Positions 22,401 through 37,400 of a stretch of DNA of 64,000 bases are shown here, one piece after another. The stretch is taken from positions 12,372,740-12,436,739 of the forward strand of contig NC_050469.1 in assembly GCF_013373865.1 (NCBI RefSeq). The letters run 5' to 3'. The DNA comes from Monomorium pharaonis (Eukaryota > Arthropoda > Insecta > Hymenoptera > Formicidae). The notes beneath the pieces are model-generated. The model saw only the letters and a program-made list of their open reading frames with translations, searched no databases and was not told the origin of the DNA. Both the position numbers and the translations under genes were made by a program. Position 1 is the stretch's first letter. Each line of letters opens with the position of its first letter.

Positions 22401-25400
22401 ATTAAGTATTCCTGCTATGCCAGCGATGCGGTGCGGCATCCGGTTGTTTCCCACCGTCGATTGCGAAGGCGCGAACATAGCGATTACATAGGAGGTACGC
22501 GTGGCATACGCGGTTCTTTAAAAATGCGGAAAAAATGGAGCTATTATAACGTTTAACAGTTTTTTTTTTTTTTTTTTTTTATATTTTACGGTCCATTCAC
22601 AGATATAAGTCAATTCTAATCTATATTTTATCATCGCGATATACAATCTGTAGGGGATCGCATAAGCGAAGAACACGGGACAGTTTCACAATGGCTTCGT
22701 TCCGCTAGTGTGATAATTTCGTGGCAACATGAATTCCAATCATATAGATAAAACATAGACCTACGAGGTCATTTATTAAAATTTGATAACCTGCTTGATA
22801 AATGCTTCGTACTAGGAACTATGCGATATAAATAAGTAGCTTTTTACACAAAAAAAACCAACGAATTACTATTTAAAGAAGAGATTAAATGTCAAGATAC
22901 AATGAATAATAAAATATACATTTTACTTCCTCTGTAAATAGTAATTTATTATTATTTTTTTTTGTAAACCTATACTGATTTAGATGGACCCTCTACTTGA
23001 CAATGGATTTTTTTTTACTGGCGTCATACCGATTGAATATTTAAAATATTTTTTATTAGGTTTAATTCCGTGACCGCGATCGACGTAAGTATTCAACAAA
23101 GCGTAATTTGCATCACGCTTGTCATGTAACGTACGTTCAATATCCATCTCGTTAGAAAGGCACGCGAGATCGGTTGTCATTGTTCCACTGATTGCCACTT
23201 ACTCGACAATTCACAACGCAGCCGAACTTTCACTTTTGGCGATAGTATCGATTTAAGCGCCATTCTTCCTCGGCTTTTCGACGAAAATATATTTCCGCGT
23301 TGTTGATATAATACCTTCCTCTTAAACGAGCAACAACAAATTCTTTTTCAGCAACTCGTGATTCGCTGTGGCTTAGTAATTATTATAAATACTCAAACAC
23401 GGTATTTAATAACAAAATATTAGAACAGATGCCTATTAGGAATAAATTGTTTATGTAATTACGTCTATTTTATGTATAATGAATACCGGGGGGGGGGGGT
23501 GTTGGTTGATGACGGCAAACAAAATCACGGAGTTCTATCTTATCGCAAGTCATCATCGATAAGAACGGAGCGTTACAGAGCACTCTCGAGTACGGCCATT
23601 ATCGGATTCTTGAGTTTTTATGCGTATCGGGGCATTAAATCGCTTTTCACCTAAGCACATAATTAAGGTCACATATCCCATAGCGCCGCGCGTACGTAAC
23701 GTCGAGGCACATTCAAGATGTATGGGCGGTTTTGCCGCACGCTGACCGCTCTCCTCTTGATCCAGGACACCGTATATACTGGCAACTATAAATAAGATAT
23801 CTCTTGCGAAACAAGAGAGCCTTGCACAGGCGAAAAACATTCCGAAATCGGGTGAAAGTGCTCGGTCAGGAAAGGCGCTCAACAGTATTATTCCCTATGC
23901 AGATTTCTTATCAGGCAGGCCGAACAACTCTGTACGCTATAATCCTTACAAATTAAAAGCAAGCCCACGCATGTCCACGTTTGCATAACCACGATATATA
24001 ATAAAACGTACGAAACAATCTAATTAATTCCTTATTCCTTAATTTCCTCTTTTTGGCACAATAGAAAATGGAATTATATCCTGTACGCGTAATTTAAAAT
24101 ACGTTAAAATTCGTTGGTTTTCCGATTTATTTTTACGTTTACTTGTTTTCTTTATGTGATTAATTTTAACGCAATCTTTTCTCGACTGTAAAGGTTTATT
24201 GCGACATATTAAACATGAGCGATAAAATATGAGGTCAATTTGTGTAACCACAGGCATGCCTGTCTAACAATACAGTCGTGCTCCTTAGCAGCAAATACAA
24301 TGTATATTTTGCCGATCGCACGATACAAATAAGGTACCGTTGCATTCATTTACCAGTCGCATTCCGACACCGTCTCGTGAATTGACATCGGTGACCTCGC
24401 CGTCTAGAAATCGAAACGTGCGGCGCTCCGAAAAGGAAAAAATTCCCTACCGACAATGTTTTATTTAATACGGCCGTTCGCTGATATTTTACGGAATTAA
24501 GAGAGCGAAAGTCTCGCCGCTCGATACAAAACTCCTCTTCGCGACGTTTCGACCTTGCAATGCACGAATGAAGTCGCGCTTTATTTGGCGATTTATTTTT
24601 ATTTTATTTTTATTTTTTCGGTTAAAGTAAACGTTGATGATATTGACTAATGCGCCTAATTATTAGCCAGTTGAGATTTTTCTAATAAATATAACCACTT
24701 TTATATTTGGTAGAGAAAAGAAATATAAAAATTTTTTTCTGAGACAAATTTTTTTTCGAAAAATATAAAATATAGTTATTTATAAATAACTATGGTTATG
24801 ACTATACCATAGTTATTTATAACTATAGTTTGCCGAGTACGAAGACTAGTTCGCGAGGCTCGCAAGATTGTTTTATGGATCCGCTCCCCTTTGTCTCCGT
24901 AACTATTTTCTAACATATGTGGCTTTCGAAAGGATCGTTAAAACATTGCGGTGTGCCTTCAACTTCCTGCTCGTGATTCTATTTTGCAACGAAGGAAGTC
25001 TTATGAGAAAATTGTGTACTACTAGCGTGATTATAAAATGTATGTAAGAATAGCTAATGAACGTGCCTCTCTACATCTCCGAATACTACAAAGTATGCGC
25101 GTTTTCATTCGCATACAATACTGGTTTTTTTTTTTACTTTTACGCCAAAAGATATTTAATAGCTGAAAAGTTACTGTAGTTTTTTCTCCCGTTCTTCAAC
25201 ACGGATTATAAAAAGGAAATTGCAGAGTTGATTCATTTTATAGTTATGAATCATCTCGTCGTCTTTCATGCTATCAAGATCAAGCTGTCGACGACTGCGT
25301 TCTCTCGATCTGTAACCTTTGTCGATTCCTGAGAACGGCCTTGCCGATTGCCGAGGGCCTCAATACGACTACGACGACCTTCGATTGTCTAGATTAGCTT

Positions 25401-28400
25401 AATATATGGCTTGATGCGATGAATAAAGCCGTACATGTGCTTTGTCCTGCTGTTAGCGAAGTTTCTTAGTCTGGAAAATTAAATCTAGAGTTTTATAAAA
25501 AAAAAAATAGCGATTACCTTAACTTTACCTTTTTATAACCTATAGTTATCGACTTAAGAGAATATTCAAGAGCGCGGAAAAAAATGGTTTATTTTTGGAA
25601 ATTTTTGAAAAGATAACTTGCACATTTTTATTCTACATTTTTAGAAATCTACCTGTATATATTTACTAAATATCTGCAATTATGGTATGGCCAAATGTAT
25701 TATGTAAATTTAAAAATGAACTTTTATACGTTAGATTTCTCAAAAACTATTCGAGCTATTGACTTCAACTCTTGCTTTATTGCTTGATTAATGAACAAAC
25801 TAGAATTAATAAACGATATTATAAAATTTATAACATTGTAAATTATTAAAATTGTGCGGTTTTAAAGAACAAATATTGATTTTCCAACAAACTCGTATTG
25901 AATTTAATTTAACGTGTATGATAAAAATAGTTAATTACAGGTATTGCAAGTAATCTTAGTTCAGGCGATAAACAAACACGTATTTTACATAAAAGTAGAA
26001 GTTGACAGTTTTTATCTTTAGTTCTCACTTCTGAGAAATTGCGTCAGTCATTTTGAAAAATGTGTTTTTAAATTTACGTAACATAAAAACTAAGACATAC
26101 CAAAGTTTGTAGATACAAACAATTCTCAATATAAATTAAGAAATATATTGTAATAGTAAAAAGTGAAGAATTGAATATTATATATGAAATTACAAATCTG
26201 TGCAATGAAGAACACACATGTGTATTGTAGAACACATTTATCAATTTAATATTAGTTACTAAATAAATTATAATACACCACTTTCCATTTGATGTCTAAT
26301 ATTCAGCTCATTAGAAAGATTATCGTGAAGTATTGCCAAATCTAGAATTACATTGCAGACGCATCAGGGGAACCCATATTAGAATAATTTTACCGTAAGC
26401 TTCATAATGACGCTTCGCACATCATCATTCCGGTTTGAAGAATCTTAACGCATCTCGTAATGTTTGCGAAAGAGATTATGGGAGGATGATGATACGTACA
26501 GCTGCTAGATTGTAGTAGACATATTTGGTTAATGCTCGTTGCACTGTATCGCGAATGCCATGTATCTTATTTATCAATGACATATTGAGTATAACATGAC
26601 AAGGTTGAGTGCCATTTCAGAAGATCTAACTAAATGTCATTTAACCTTTTCGAGACGAAAGCGTTATAATAGATGCACGTTTAATGCTATTAAGTATCTG
26701 AAGAATTTTATCTTGAATATTAAACTATACTTCTCACCCTTATCGGCACATAACTTTGCGAATTAGGTCGGAATACATTGTTATTTATGCGCGATTATTT
26801 CTCGGGACAGAAGAATTGTTAGTGATTTGCGAGGTTATCAGTAACTAATAATATAATTATTTTTTTATTATGTGTAGGATGGAACATTCGCTAATTTTGT
26901 ATAGAAACAGCATAATTCATTTTTGTTTGTTTCTATATCATTCATTAATAATTTTAATTATTTTGAAATAATTTTGTATTTACTGTGTGCAGTATATATT
27001 GTTAATATCTGCTTAAAAATTTATAAATAATTTAATTGTTTCTTTGCCTGCTATGCATTAATTAAGATTAGGCAAAAACTTTTAACAGTCTTAAAATTCA
27101 TTCCTATGATGATTAAACTTTTGACCTAAAATTACAATGTTTTTAATCTCTCAGCAGAGCAGAGTTAATTGCAGTTAAATACTGAAGAATATCTCATTGA
27201 GAGAGAAAGAGAGAGAGAGAGAAATTATGGCAAAGGAAATTGTGATAATTGCTCGTTAATGTTATATGATTATCTATAAGAAATTAGATTGCCTTCGTAT
27301 CGGTAGCATTATATGAAATATTGTCGGTCCATAATATAATATTGCGGAATAAGGACGCAAAGATATTATTGTCGTGCCGTAATGTTATCACCGCCAATAA
27401 TATCAATCGTTACTTACCGCTGACGTTTATTTCTCGCAAGTGCAGTGCAATAAAACTTTACGTGATGAAATTATTCTGGTGAAAGTAAATATTTTATAAG
27501 CTATATAGAAGTTCTAAAGATACATATGTATACCGAAAATAAAGTGGAATAACTTTAGTCAAAATAAAGTTCTTATAAAACAACTTTTTAATTTTTTTAA
27601 TATGTAAATATTGAAAGTGTTAAAGTGTTAAATGAAATGTGCGCGTCGCACATTGTGACTTGTATCACAGTAGATTTTACATTCGATTAATATTTAAAAA
27701 TTCGAATTATTTCAAAAGTTTTATTTTTTTTTCCCTTCTGTAACTGTTTGTTATGCAATTGAACCTGACAAATCGACATGGAATGTCAGTAACAACGTTT
27801 CCTTGTTACAGATATGGCACAAGCAGTGTTTCAAGTGTCAGGGCTGCGGTATGACCCTGAATATGAGGACGTACAAGGGTTTCAACAAACAGCCATATTG
27901 CGAGGCGTAAGTAGAAACATTATGTGTGCCTTGGTACTTGATTTCTTGTTTTTACGTGATCGTGTACTTCTCGTGTCTCTGATGAAATTCGCGTTCCACT
28001 TTACTGCAGAAAGAAAGTTGACCCGTGAAAATTGCTGTCGGCGTGCCGAACTGTTCGTCACGTTATCCTTTTTTTTTCTTCTGTCGCGTAATAAACTGCT
28101 TTACGCAGCTAAATTAATCGCGATATCTTAACATTTGTTGAGACGAGAGCCATTGTCTGGAGAGGAAATTAATGAAGCATGAAAACGTGAACAAGTCTTT
28201 TTTACGCTTCGTATTGTGCGCTTTACATTGTAGTAGATATCGACTGTGTTTTCATGTGTTTTCATGCGTTTTGTATATATTTTATCGCTATTGTCACAGT
28301 ATTTCAATATAAATTGACTGCAATGTCCCCGATTCAACGTATCGCATTTCTATCCTCGTACAGTTAATTTAAGAACGAATCATTCCCGCAATTACTGACT

Positions 28401-31400
28401 ACTCGAGAAGAAACATGCCGTTCCCATCCCGCATTTGAGCACCATAAACGTCGTCTTCGTGCCACGGCGGTCGAGTGCCGAGGGATCCATGCAACGCGCG
28501 AAATGTTTATTCAAGATCTCTTTAAGCGCGCAATTTGATTTCGCTGCGGGTATACATATAACGCTCGACGCTCCATGGGAAAGGAAATGCAGCATCGATA
28601 TTAGCGATGCTAATGGCACACGCACGCGCCTCGCGGGCTCCTCGGTACCCTCGTGTGCACGCGTAGCAATAACGCGACGTTTAATATCCGGTGAACAACG
28701 GGCTGAGGACTCGGCGTCTACCGTGTGTAAGAGAAGAGCACACGAGAGGAAAATAGCGCGCGCGCGCAAGATCTCCGATAGTTGATGATGAACGCATACC
28801 AGGCGTGTCGACGCGACGCGACGCGACGCAGTGCAGCGAAAGCGCGTAAGCGTTCCGAGCGGGATAATGCACGGTTGTCGAGCCGGAGGAGGATTCTCTC
28901 CTTTCGGACGCGGCGAGGACTTTTAAATGCGCGCGCGCGCGCGCGTGTCCTTTTACACATCGCCGGTAGCGTAAACGCTTTGCATAAGCTCCACCCCGGG
29001 TGTCCTGCTCACACGGCATCTCCGCCGTGCTGAATAAATATCATCTTCTACGCCTAGAGTCCCGACGTATGCTCGTCTCGCAAATTAAACGCGCTTTCAT
29101 CCAAATGAAGAATTAAACTGAAAAGCGACGGCACGTCACCGTATATTACATTTGATTGCGCCGCGCATTTTCTTTAATTTAGTTATTAGCGGCCGTTTGT
29201 TGAGGTAATATTAAACCTAAAAATTCTAGACAATTTCCTGCAACGTCCTGTATTGTATTCATCCATGTTGGAAATAAATTCAAACACACTGTTCGTGAAC
29301 AGGAAAATGCATTTAAAATTGATGAATATAATGTACTGATTGAGAGATCATGGCTGGATCAAAGCAACGATAATAACCGATCGACGAAAACCAGTTTTAT
29401 TCCTGTCCCACTTGATTTTATAGTTCAATATAACGATGTGATGTTCAATACAACGTAAACATACATACGTATACATGAATAATCCGGAAGGATTATAATT
29501 TAGTTTTTAATTAATACCGTCGTGTGACGGATATTTCTCGTCGTTATTTTGTTTCGAAATGAAAAAAAAACAAGCTACTTACTTCGAGAAATACGACGAA
29601 GCAACGAGCGAAGACGTTAATAGGAATGACTAAGAGATTTCGTCTTGCGACAGTCATTTACTCGTTCCAGTAACATCGATAATAATTTATAAATTAAATT
29701 TCCTGTCGCGATCCAACTGCTGCCTTTGAACGAAGTGAGAAACGTTGTGGTTTGAACGCAGCACACAATGAAAATTCTATAGAAAATAAAAATAACCGTT
29801 AAAAAAATATCGCTGCGATAACGTTTATCTTTAGAATTTATTCAAGTATCGTTAAACATGAGCCATTTAATATGATTTGAAAGTAAATAGGGTCGTCAGG
29901 TGACACGACGAAATTAACTTGACGTTGCGGTTGATTTCGTGGCCCCGACGGATATTAATGGCACTTTTTTTATGCAATAGGAGGTCCCGAGAGGAAGCGT
30001 GTGTAATTTTCTAACGTTTTCTTGCGATAACCTCCTGACATCTCTTTTTATCAATTTTTTATGGCATCGTTTGTGGGTCATTAACGGAATGATTTTTCTA
30101 CTTATCGTGTCTAACTTATCGAAGAGAAAGAAAGATTTTATAATTTCAATTCAGATTGTTACAATTATGGAGTATTATTGTTTATTTATTAAAAATTGCT
30201 TGCTTATCAAGAATGAAATATTTTTCGCTTATTTTTCAATTATATTTTTTCATTCCTTTTATTCTTATAATACAATATAAGTATATTTGCCGATGTTAAG
30301 AATAAAAGAACAGAATACATTTACAAAAAATTTTAAATAAGGATTGTGATGTTATGTGTTAAACCTAAAGTCTTTCCCAGATCGCGATAAAAGTTAAATT
30401 ATTGTGATGACGCGTTAGAGAGCAGATCACATAGTTCCTTAATTTTTGAGATTCGATTTGCTGTTGACGACAATCGGATGCGTTGCGATTTCTCGCCTTT
30501 CTCGTTCGCGCGCGCGCTTTCGTCCACTACGTCGGCATGCCACGTTGCGCCGAGAGATGACTCGTACAGTATTCCGGTTGTGCATCACGATGACGAAATC
30601 TCCGAGTCGCGATTCGAATCTGCATTTCTCTCTTTTTACGATTCTCTCTTCAGTACTTATATGGCATATAGTATAATGCTGCGTAATGACAAGTAATTCG
30701 CTCGAGAGACGCTTCAATCCTCTTTTCTCGTCGAGAAAGCGTCATCGGATACACTCAAAAAAGGAACGCACAAAATGGAGAAAAATACTTGATCGATCAT
30801 GAAGTTGTCGTAAACGTTAAAAGACCGTCAAATAAGATACAACTCTCTCTTTATTTATAATTTATAAAATCAATTTTAAAAATAATTGTATAAGTTTTAT
30901 AAATTTTGAGGCAGTTTCCGTAAATTTTTTTAACATTTAAAGATCACTGTTTTATTGGCCACGCATCTATGAAATAAATTTTAAGCTTTATAGTACACGT
31001 ACTGTGACGTATCGCATAAATTACATTTTGAATTTAACTTGATTACATCATAAATTATTAATAAATTTTAAACTGCAAGCGTTTGTTCGATTAAAAAAAA
31101 TACGACTTTTCGTTAATTTAGACGCTACTTGGAGCTATTATGTATCATTTTAAGCATCTCGCGTACACGGTCGTTGCATTTTATTGCCTAGAAAGTTGCT
31201 TACTTGACGTAAAGCCGCATTTATTATCGAGGAGACATTTGCCTTTCTTGAAATTGATTAAAGAAAATGGGCACAAAGTCAACGCGAATAATGTCCCATC
31301 GAAAGATACTTTCGTATTCCGTACAACGTACAGGGTATGTGTCAGCGATGCGTGTAGAATCAGACGATACACTGAATAAGTAAGTAAAGCCGAACACATG

Positions 31401-34400
31401 TGAGCTACGAGGTCCGTTCATTCATTCGTTTAGCTGCCTCTCTTTTATCTCTCCCTCTTACACAACTCTATCTCTGTCGCTCATTATCTTGCCCCTATGC
31501 GAACTAACCTCAATTCATTCTCAATTTATTTATTTTTGCTCCCACACTATATATAGTTATTTAATTTCTTTTGCAATAGTTCAAACATTTAAATATAATA
31601 GCGTTTTGATGAAACACATGTAGCTTGTTAAAGTGAATTTTTATATCATTATGTTTTACGTTTTTAATTTAAAACAGACTTGTCATTTTAAGAAATATAC
31701 ATGAAACATTAAAAAACTTTTATCCTGAAGTACTTGAGTTTTTGTGCTATGCCAAGTTTAATACATTTTTTGTTATTAAAATAAAATGATAGCTTAAAAT
31801 AATAACATTTGATAAGATTTTATTTACATTAAAACAGAGTTAGTTTAATTATTTTAATCTTACAAAATCTATAAAATAAGAAAATATTCTGGAAAAAATT
31901 TTGTGGGTAAATTTTTTATTCAGAGTAGTGTTAATAGTCATATGAGTAGCATTTCTGTTGAAGCATTTTTATATATAAAAATGCTTAAGGGAGTTTCTCT
32001 GCTCAGGCCCGGCACAAAAAGTGGCACAGAGGCTCAAGTAAAAAAATACTCAACCATTTTATTGCTTTTTTTGCTGTATATGATTTAAAGTTAATAATAG
32101 TAAATATGAGAAAAATTCATCTATAAGTACCTTCATTACTGAATTAATTTTTTTGTAAATTAAGAATAAACATTCTTCACTATCATACTACCCTTAGATA
32201 ACTAAATACCTCAATTTGAAATTCATGTTGTATCACTTTAGCACACATTTACTAAACTTACATGCTATACTGCTTCGATTATTATGGACTTTTTTTATTC
32301 TATCAATTATTTTACTCAAACGAGCAAGTGCATTGTTTCAAAAATTTAACAGTACTTTTTTGGACAGCTAAGATGTATCATTGTAAAGTTTTACTAACAT
32401 CTGTTCATTAATTTCTACGTTTAATAGGACGATAAATCTGAATATTCATAGACTCCCAAAAATCATGAATATTCATAGATTCCTATGTATAAATAAAATA
32501 TTTAATATCTAAATAATTAGCTAGTTCAGCTTTCTGAAATTTTGACAGTTTATACCAGTAATTTGAACTTCTTCACGAAGTTTCATGAAAATCTGTTAAT
32601 TTTCATTTAGCAACGGAATTCTCCAAATAAAATATGAGAGTACACTTTCATAAAATTTTATGAACTGAAGATTTGTTTTATGTAATACAGCTACTGAATA
32701 TAGTTAGCTTAACAGTTGTAATTATCACGGTAATGTAATTTTTAACGATGTTGTTATACGTTACATGATAATTGTAGGCATTTTAATTCCGTTAATTCTT
32801 ACGTGTCTCTATTTCTATTCCATCTCTACTTGAGGCAATTCGTTACGAGTACAATCGAGCGTGATTTGAAACTGATTTGAATTTCTACTTTTGGAGATTG
32901 TTTATTTATCGAGATTTTCTAAGAGTAGTATTGCGAATTAAGTAAAGTGGTCTCTTCACGGATATAACGTTACGATTAAATAAACACGTGTTCAGGGCTC
33001 TCTTAGCACATATATACGCGCCTCGCCGACAAGCTATACATACACGTCGAATTAAGCGCTTCGCCGGATAGCAAAAGAGAACACGTGTGAGACCCGCATC
33101 TTTTTTGTCCGCCTGTCTTATTTCACATTTGCGTTCCCTCTTCATTCTTTACTTTTGCCGTGTCGTCGGCGCGAATACGAAAGTGCTTTCTCAGATAGAA
33201 ATTTTTATATTAAAAACTTTTCTTTCAAAATTACATAAAATATTTACGCAAGAAAATTACATATTTAAACTTTTTATTAATTTTTTATTAGCATTGCCCT
33301 TAAATTAGTAAAAAAGTTATATTTAAGAGAAAAAAACGTGATTTTTTTTTAAGCGCCTTGTTTTTAACTGTGTTTCTTCTTTGCTACGATCTTCTTATCT
33401 TTCTCGAGTCGCGTACTATTTTTATATCCTGTCACGCCTTTTCCCCAAATTTTAATAAAATCATACCAATGATATCATTTGTGACTGTCGTTGGTTCACC
33501 ACGAATGATTCATTTCCTTCGACGATCGTCTCTTTGGAAAGGATGTCTCTTGCTTACGTCTCGCGGCAAATCTGGATATATATATATGTATATTTTAATC
33601 AAAACCACAGATTAATCATACTAAAATACATTCAAGTTTTTTATGAGGATAAATTTCTTGTATTAAAATACTGCTGCTGTTACTTTTTTTTGGTACTGGA
33701 AAAGATTAATTTGCACTTTCAAAAAGCATTGCATTTTATTTAGCGTTTTGTAAGAAATTTTTGTAATCCGATATTTTTTAATACAAATATCTATTTTGGT
33801 TTTAACTGACTCATTTATTTATTATTTTTAGCCTACCGCTTTTTGCATTTATTTGATTTTTCTTTTTATAAGTACATGCACATTTTTACATTTAATCTAT
33901 ATTTTATTGTATTATGGATTTTAGAAATGTTTATTCATCTATTATTTTTATTTACACATCCTATTCATTATATTTTGGCGATTACAACGCAGTGTCTAAA
34001 TATACGTATTTGTGAAAATGAGGCGAATTTTGACCAAGTGTATAATGCAACGCATAAACGTGTCCATGCCGAATCGCATTTGGCAGTCGTTCGCCTCGAC
34101 GGGAAAGCAGGAGCATGGAACAGGAAACGCCGCCGCCGCCTGACACGTCGGACTTTTAGCTTCGAACAATTTAACAGCTAGTCGTAAAGGGGTGCCCAGC
34201 CTAGCGTGGCCTGTCTGCGTGTCTACGGTGAACCGACCTTGTCCCACAATGCATCTACTTCTGGGCCCTGCCGTCGCTTACGGGCGGTATGAAATTTTTG
34301 CAATACGAAGTCCACGTCCGCACGCATGGGGCAACGTACGCATCAAGATCGCTCGCGTCTGGAAATCGGTGATTAAAAGCAAATCACTATGAACGCGTTC

Positions 34401-37400
34401 GCATCCGGCATTTATCTCTTCTGCGTAACACGGCGCGCGATTTATGCGAATCACGCAAAGCGAGTCGGAATGAGCGAGTAGTATGTTGTGCAGAGTTTCC
34501 AGCCCGATATTGAAAGTGAGTGCGTAAAGCTTTGCATAAATTACTTGCATAAGATTCGCGTTATTACGTCGGAAAGGGAGAGTCACGGGATTTTTTAAAT
34601 CATGGCATCCAGCGTTTACGCCTCTCCTTCTTTTACTGGACTGGAGAATGCAAAACGCTTGAGTATCGTCTTACTTTGTGAAGTAGTCCCGTAACCAAAG
34701 ATCCATGACAAACGCACGTCCACGATCTTTAATATAAATCCTAATAGGTATATATTGCTAGAAAAAAATTCTAAACGGTCAATTCCATTGTTTTACGTGG
34801 GGGAGAGTGAGGAAAGTGTACATTGAACTTTTGTAAGGCAATTTTCTGTTGAGATAATAATTTCTACTGAAAGGTTAACGTATGCAAGCAAGACGGCAAA
34901 TTCAACGCAGAGATTTATGCTTGTTTATGAGTGTAATTTTCTATAGCTAATTAAATCACAAAGTAATTGCATATTACGATATGAGTAATATTTCTTAATC
35001 GAACAGATTATAGGCTACAAACAGGCGTCTAGTTTTGCCAACGTCAATTACATTTAATTTAATTTCTTTTTTAATTTCGAATATATATTAGTATAAAATT
35101 ATAATTAATATGTAGTAGAATAAATAATTATGTGAGGCATTTTAATATATACACTTAAATCATCCAAAGAATTTTATATCGTATTTTTAAAACACTTATA
35201 TGTATATATATATACATTTTTTAATATTTTTATATTCTGAAAATATTATTTGAAATAATAATGAAAAAAGATATATACATTTTTTAATATTTTTATATTC
35301 TGAAAATATTATTTGAGATAATAATAAAAAAAAATAAATTTTGATATTTTTACAAAGCTTTACAATTTATATTTTCCGCGGGCGTTTTTATACTCGTTTA
35401 TCTCGGCCTTCATGAGAATTTCTAGAATGCGGACACAGAAGTACGGGCCGTACCGTACGGCTTCGCTTTGTCGTCACGTTTGACGTGCAGCACGTTTCGA
35501 AGAGAGTTGAGACTCAACCGCAGTAACGGAATCCAATAGATCCGCCCCGAGAAATTTCTCCAGTGACAAGAAGCACATTGCGCGAGTCTTTATGAACTTC
35601 GTGCGCATCGATATAATATTATACGTAATCGCTCTTACGAGAAGTGCGGTTTTTGAGTCTTGTATTTGCTGCCACTTTATATTCCGCTTCTGTATTCATA
35701 TTGAAAGAGAAACACTTTATGAAAATAAAATTTGTAAGGTCGACAGCGTACAATTTACAATTGCATATGTAGAAACCCCTTGGCTTTCGATCGAATCAGG
35801 ATAGAAAAATAAAAGTGGATTGAAATATAAAAGTAAAATATATTTTTAATTTTAATGGGTTTACTAAATAAACTGTCTTTTGTTCTCAACTCTTTCAAGA
35901 TTTATTAATGGTATTTGTTAATAACTTGTTATGTTATTAGATATGTTAAAAAAAAAATAAGAGAAAAAATTAAATTTAAGAATTGAAAATTTATAAAATA
36001 CTTTCTTTATCTCTCTTTAGCTCAATTTAACAAAGTTTTGTTCCAAACTTCTCAAAAGAGAAAATGTTATTATAAAGAGCCTTATAAATCATAAAATATA
36101 TTTCATTGTTTAAATTTGTCGTTTATGTTATCAGATTGGAATCTTCAAATTCTATTGCCCATATAACTAATGTGTTTAATGATGCATATATTCAATTATT
36201 CGTTTATCCAGCGATATTATGATTTCTCGGCCATAATTTATCGATACCGTCTCACTGCTGCTATTTGACCAGTGTGATATCCAGGTGCAACAGATGTTAT
36301 CCTCTCCGGTACATTGATGGCATTTATATACGCAGTATTCAATAAATTACACACGCAGTGACTGGTGATGTAGACAAGTAATCCAACGCGAAGCTTCGCT
36401 TCGAACACACAATAAGACATGAGATAGATATGCATACGTAAATTTTCATCACTATATTATTTGGTCTTTATAAGTTTGATAAATAATAATTTAAATACAA
36501 TTTTGTTACATTATATTTGCCAGTATTATATTTGCGAAAGGAACATTCGAATTGTTATGTCGCATCAAAATTCGGCCATGTATTCGAGTAAGATACGTAT
36601 CTTTTCTTAAATGACTACTCATTGTATCAAATGCGTCATCGCTCTACGAGTGGTGTAATCATTTAAAGTCTACTACAACTCGGATGAAATGCTTTGCATG
36701 CTCGGATGAAAAAATATTTTATTCGCGCCATATGTTATATTGGCATCAAACTCCCACATTTTCCGCTTAAGATACGTTCTGAGCGAGGCAGAAAAATTCT
36801 CGATAAATATTACGGACATATATCATAGTACGTAGACAAGCGTTTGTTAAGAGATTAGTCATCGCGCGTATGTATATGTAGTTAAATGATTCGATGAATC
36901 ACTTTGTTGCGTATTAATTGTGTTCGGCGTATAGTCTGTGAGCCAGTCCCTAGAAAAAAAATTATTTGTCTAATCACATGTGTATTTGTAGATTTTTGTT
37001 GGCCTTACGAAAAATTTGTTTCATAGAATTATTTAGGTGTGTAAATTAAATCATTAATTTTAATTTTTTATATTTTGCTAGTAGATAATTCTTTTTTTTT
37101 TTTAATGCTATTTTTTTCACTGGGACGTGTTTACCTTAATGTAGAGATATTTGACATTTAAAAGTTCACGCCTTTTTATCCTGTTAGCCAATCTTTAATT
37201 ATAATTCTGTCATATCCATATCTCCGTTGGATTATCTAACAAAGTTATGAGATATAATATTGTTTTTTTATCTCTTATCACATCTACCTATTACGTTATC
37301 TGTATAACAATTGGAAATGTGCAACGCACGAGTCGCACGAGAAGACGCGGGCCGCATTGTGTCTTCCAATTTTCCTCCGTTCTCAGCGATACTTTTAGCG

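Larger units (their letters stand above)
16473..27811 (+). other. Lasp intron 1 (11.3 kb)
   Basis: GC-rich for its first 800 bp (to about 17250), a continuation of the promoter CpG-rich zone, then mainly AT-rich with scattered GC patches (17690-17940, 18480-18730, 19180-19330, 21900-22050, 22340-22530, 23640-23900). It holds a T run at 22560-22580, a 12-G run at 23488-23499, a perfect hairpin at 24780-24822 and a (GA)n tract near 27200. Open frames here (such as 17689-17985 plus and 22980-23198 minus) show no recognisable domain. Long first introns of insect muscle genes often carry enhancers, but none is demonstrated here. Confidence 0.7.

Noticed and set aside
28392..28785. Overlapping ORFs on both strands
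   Set aside because: Mutually overlapping frames in a CpG-rich block, as expected where stop codons are rare.
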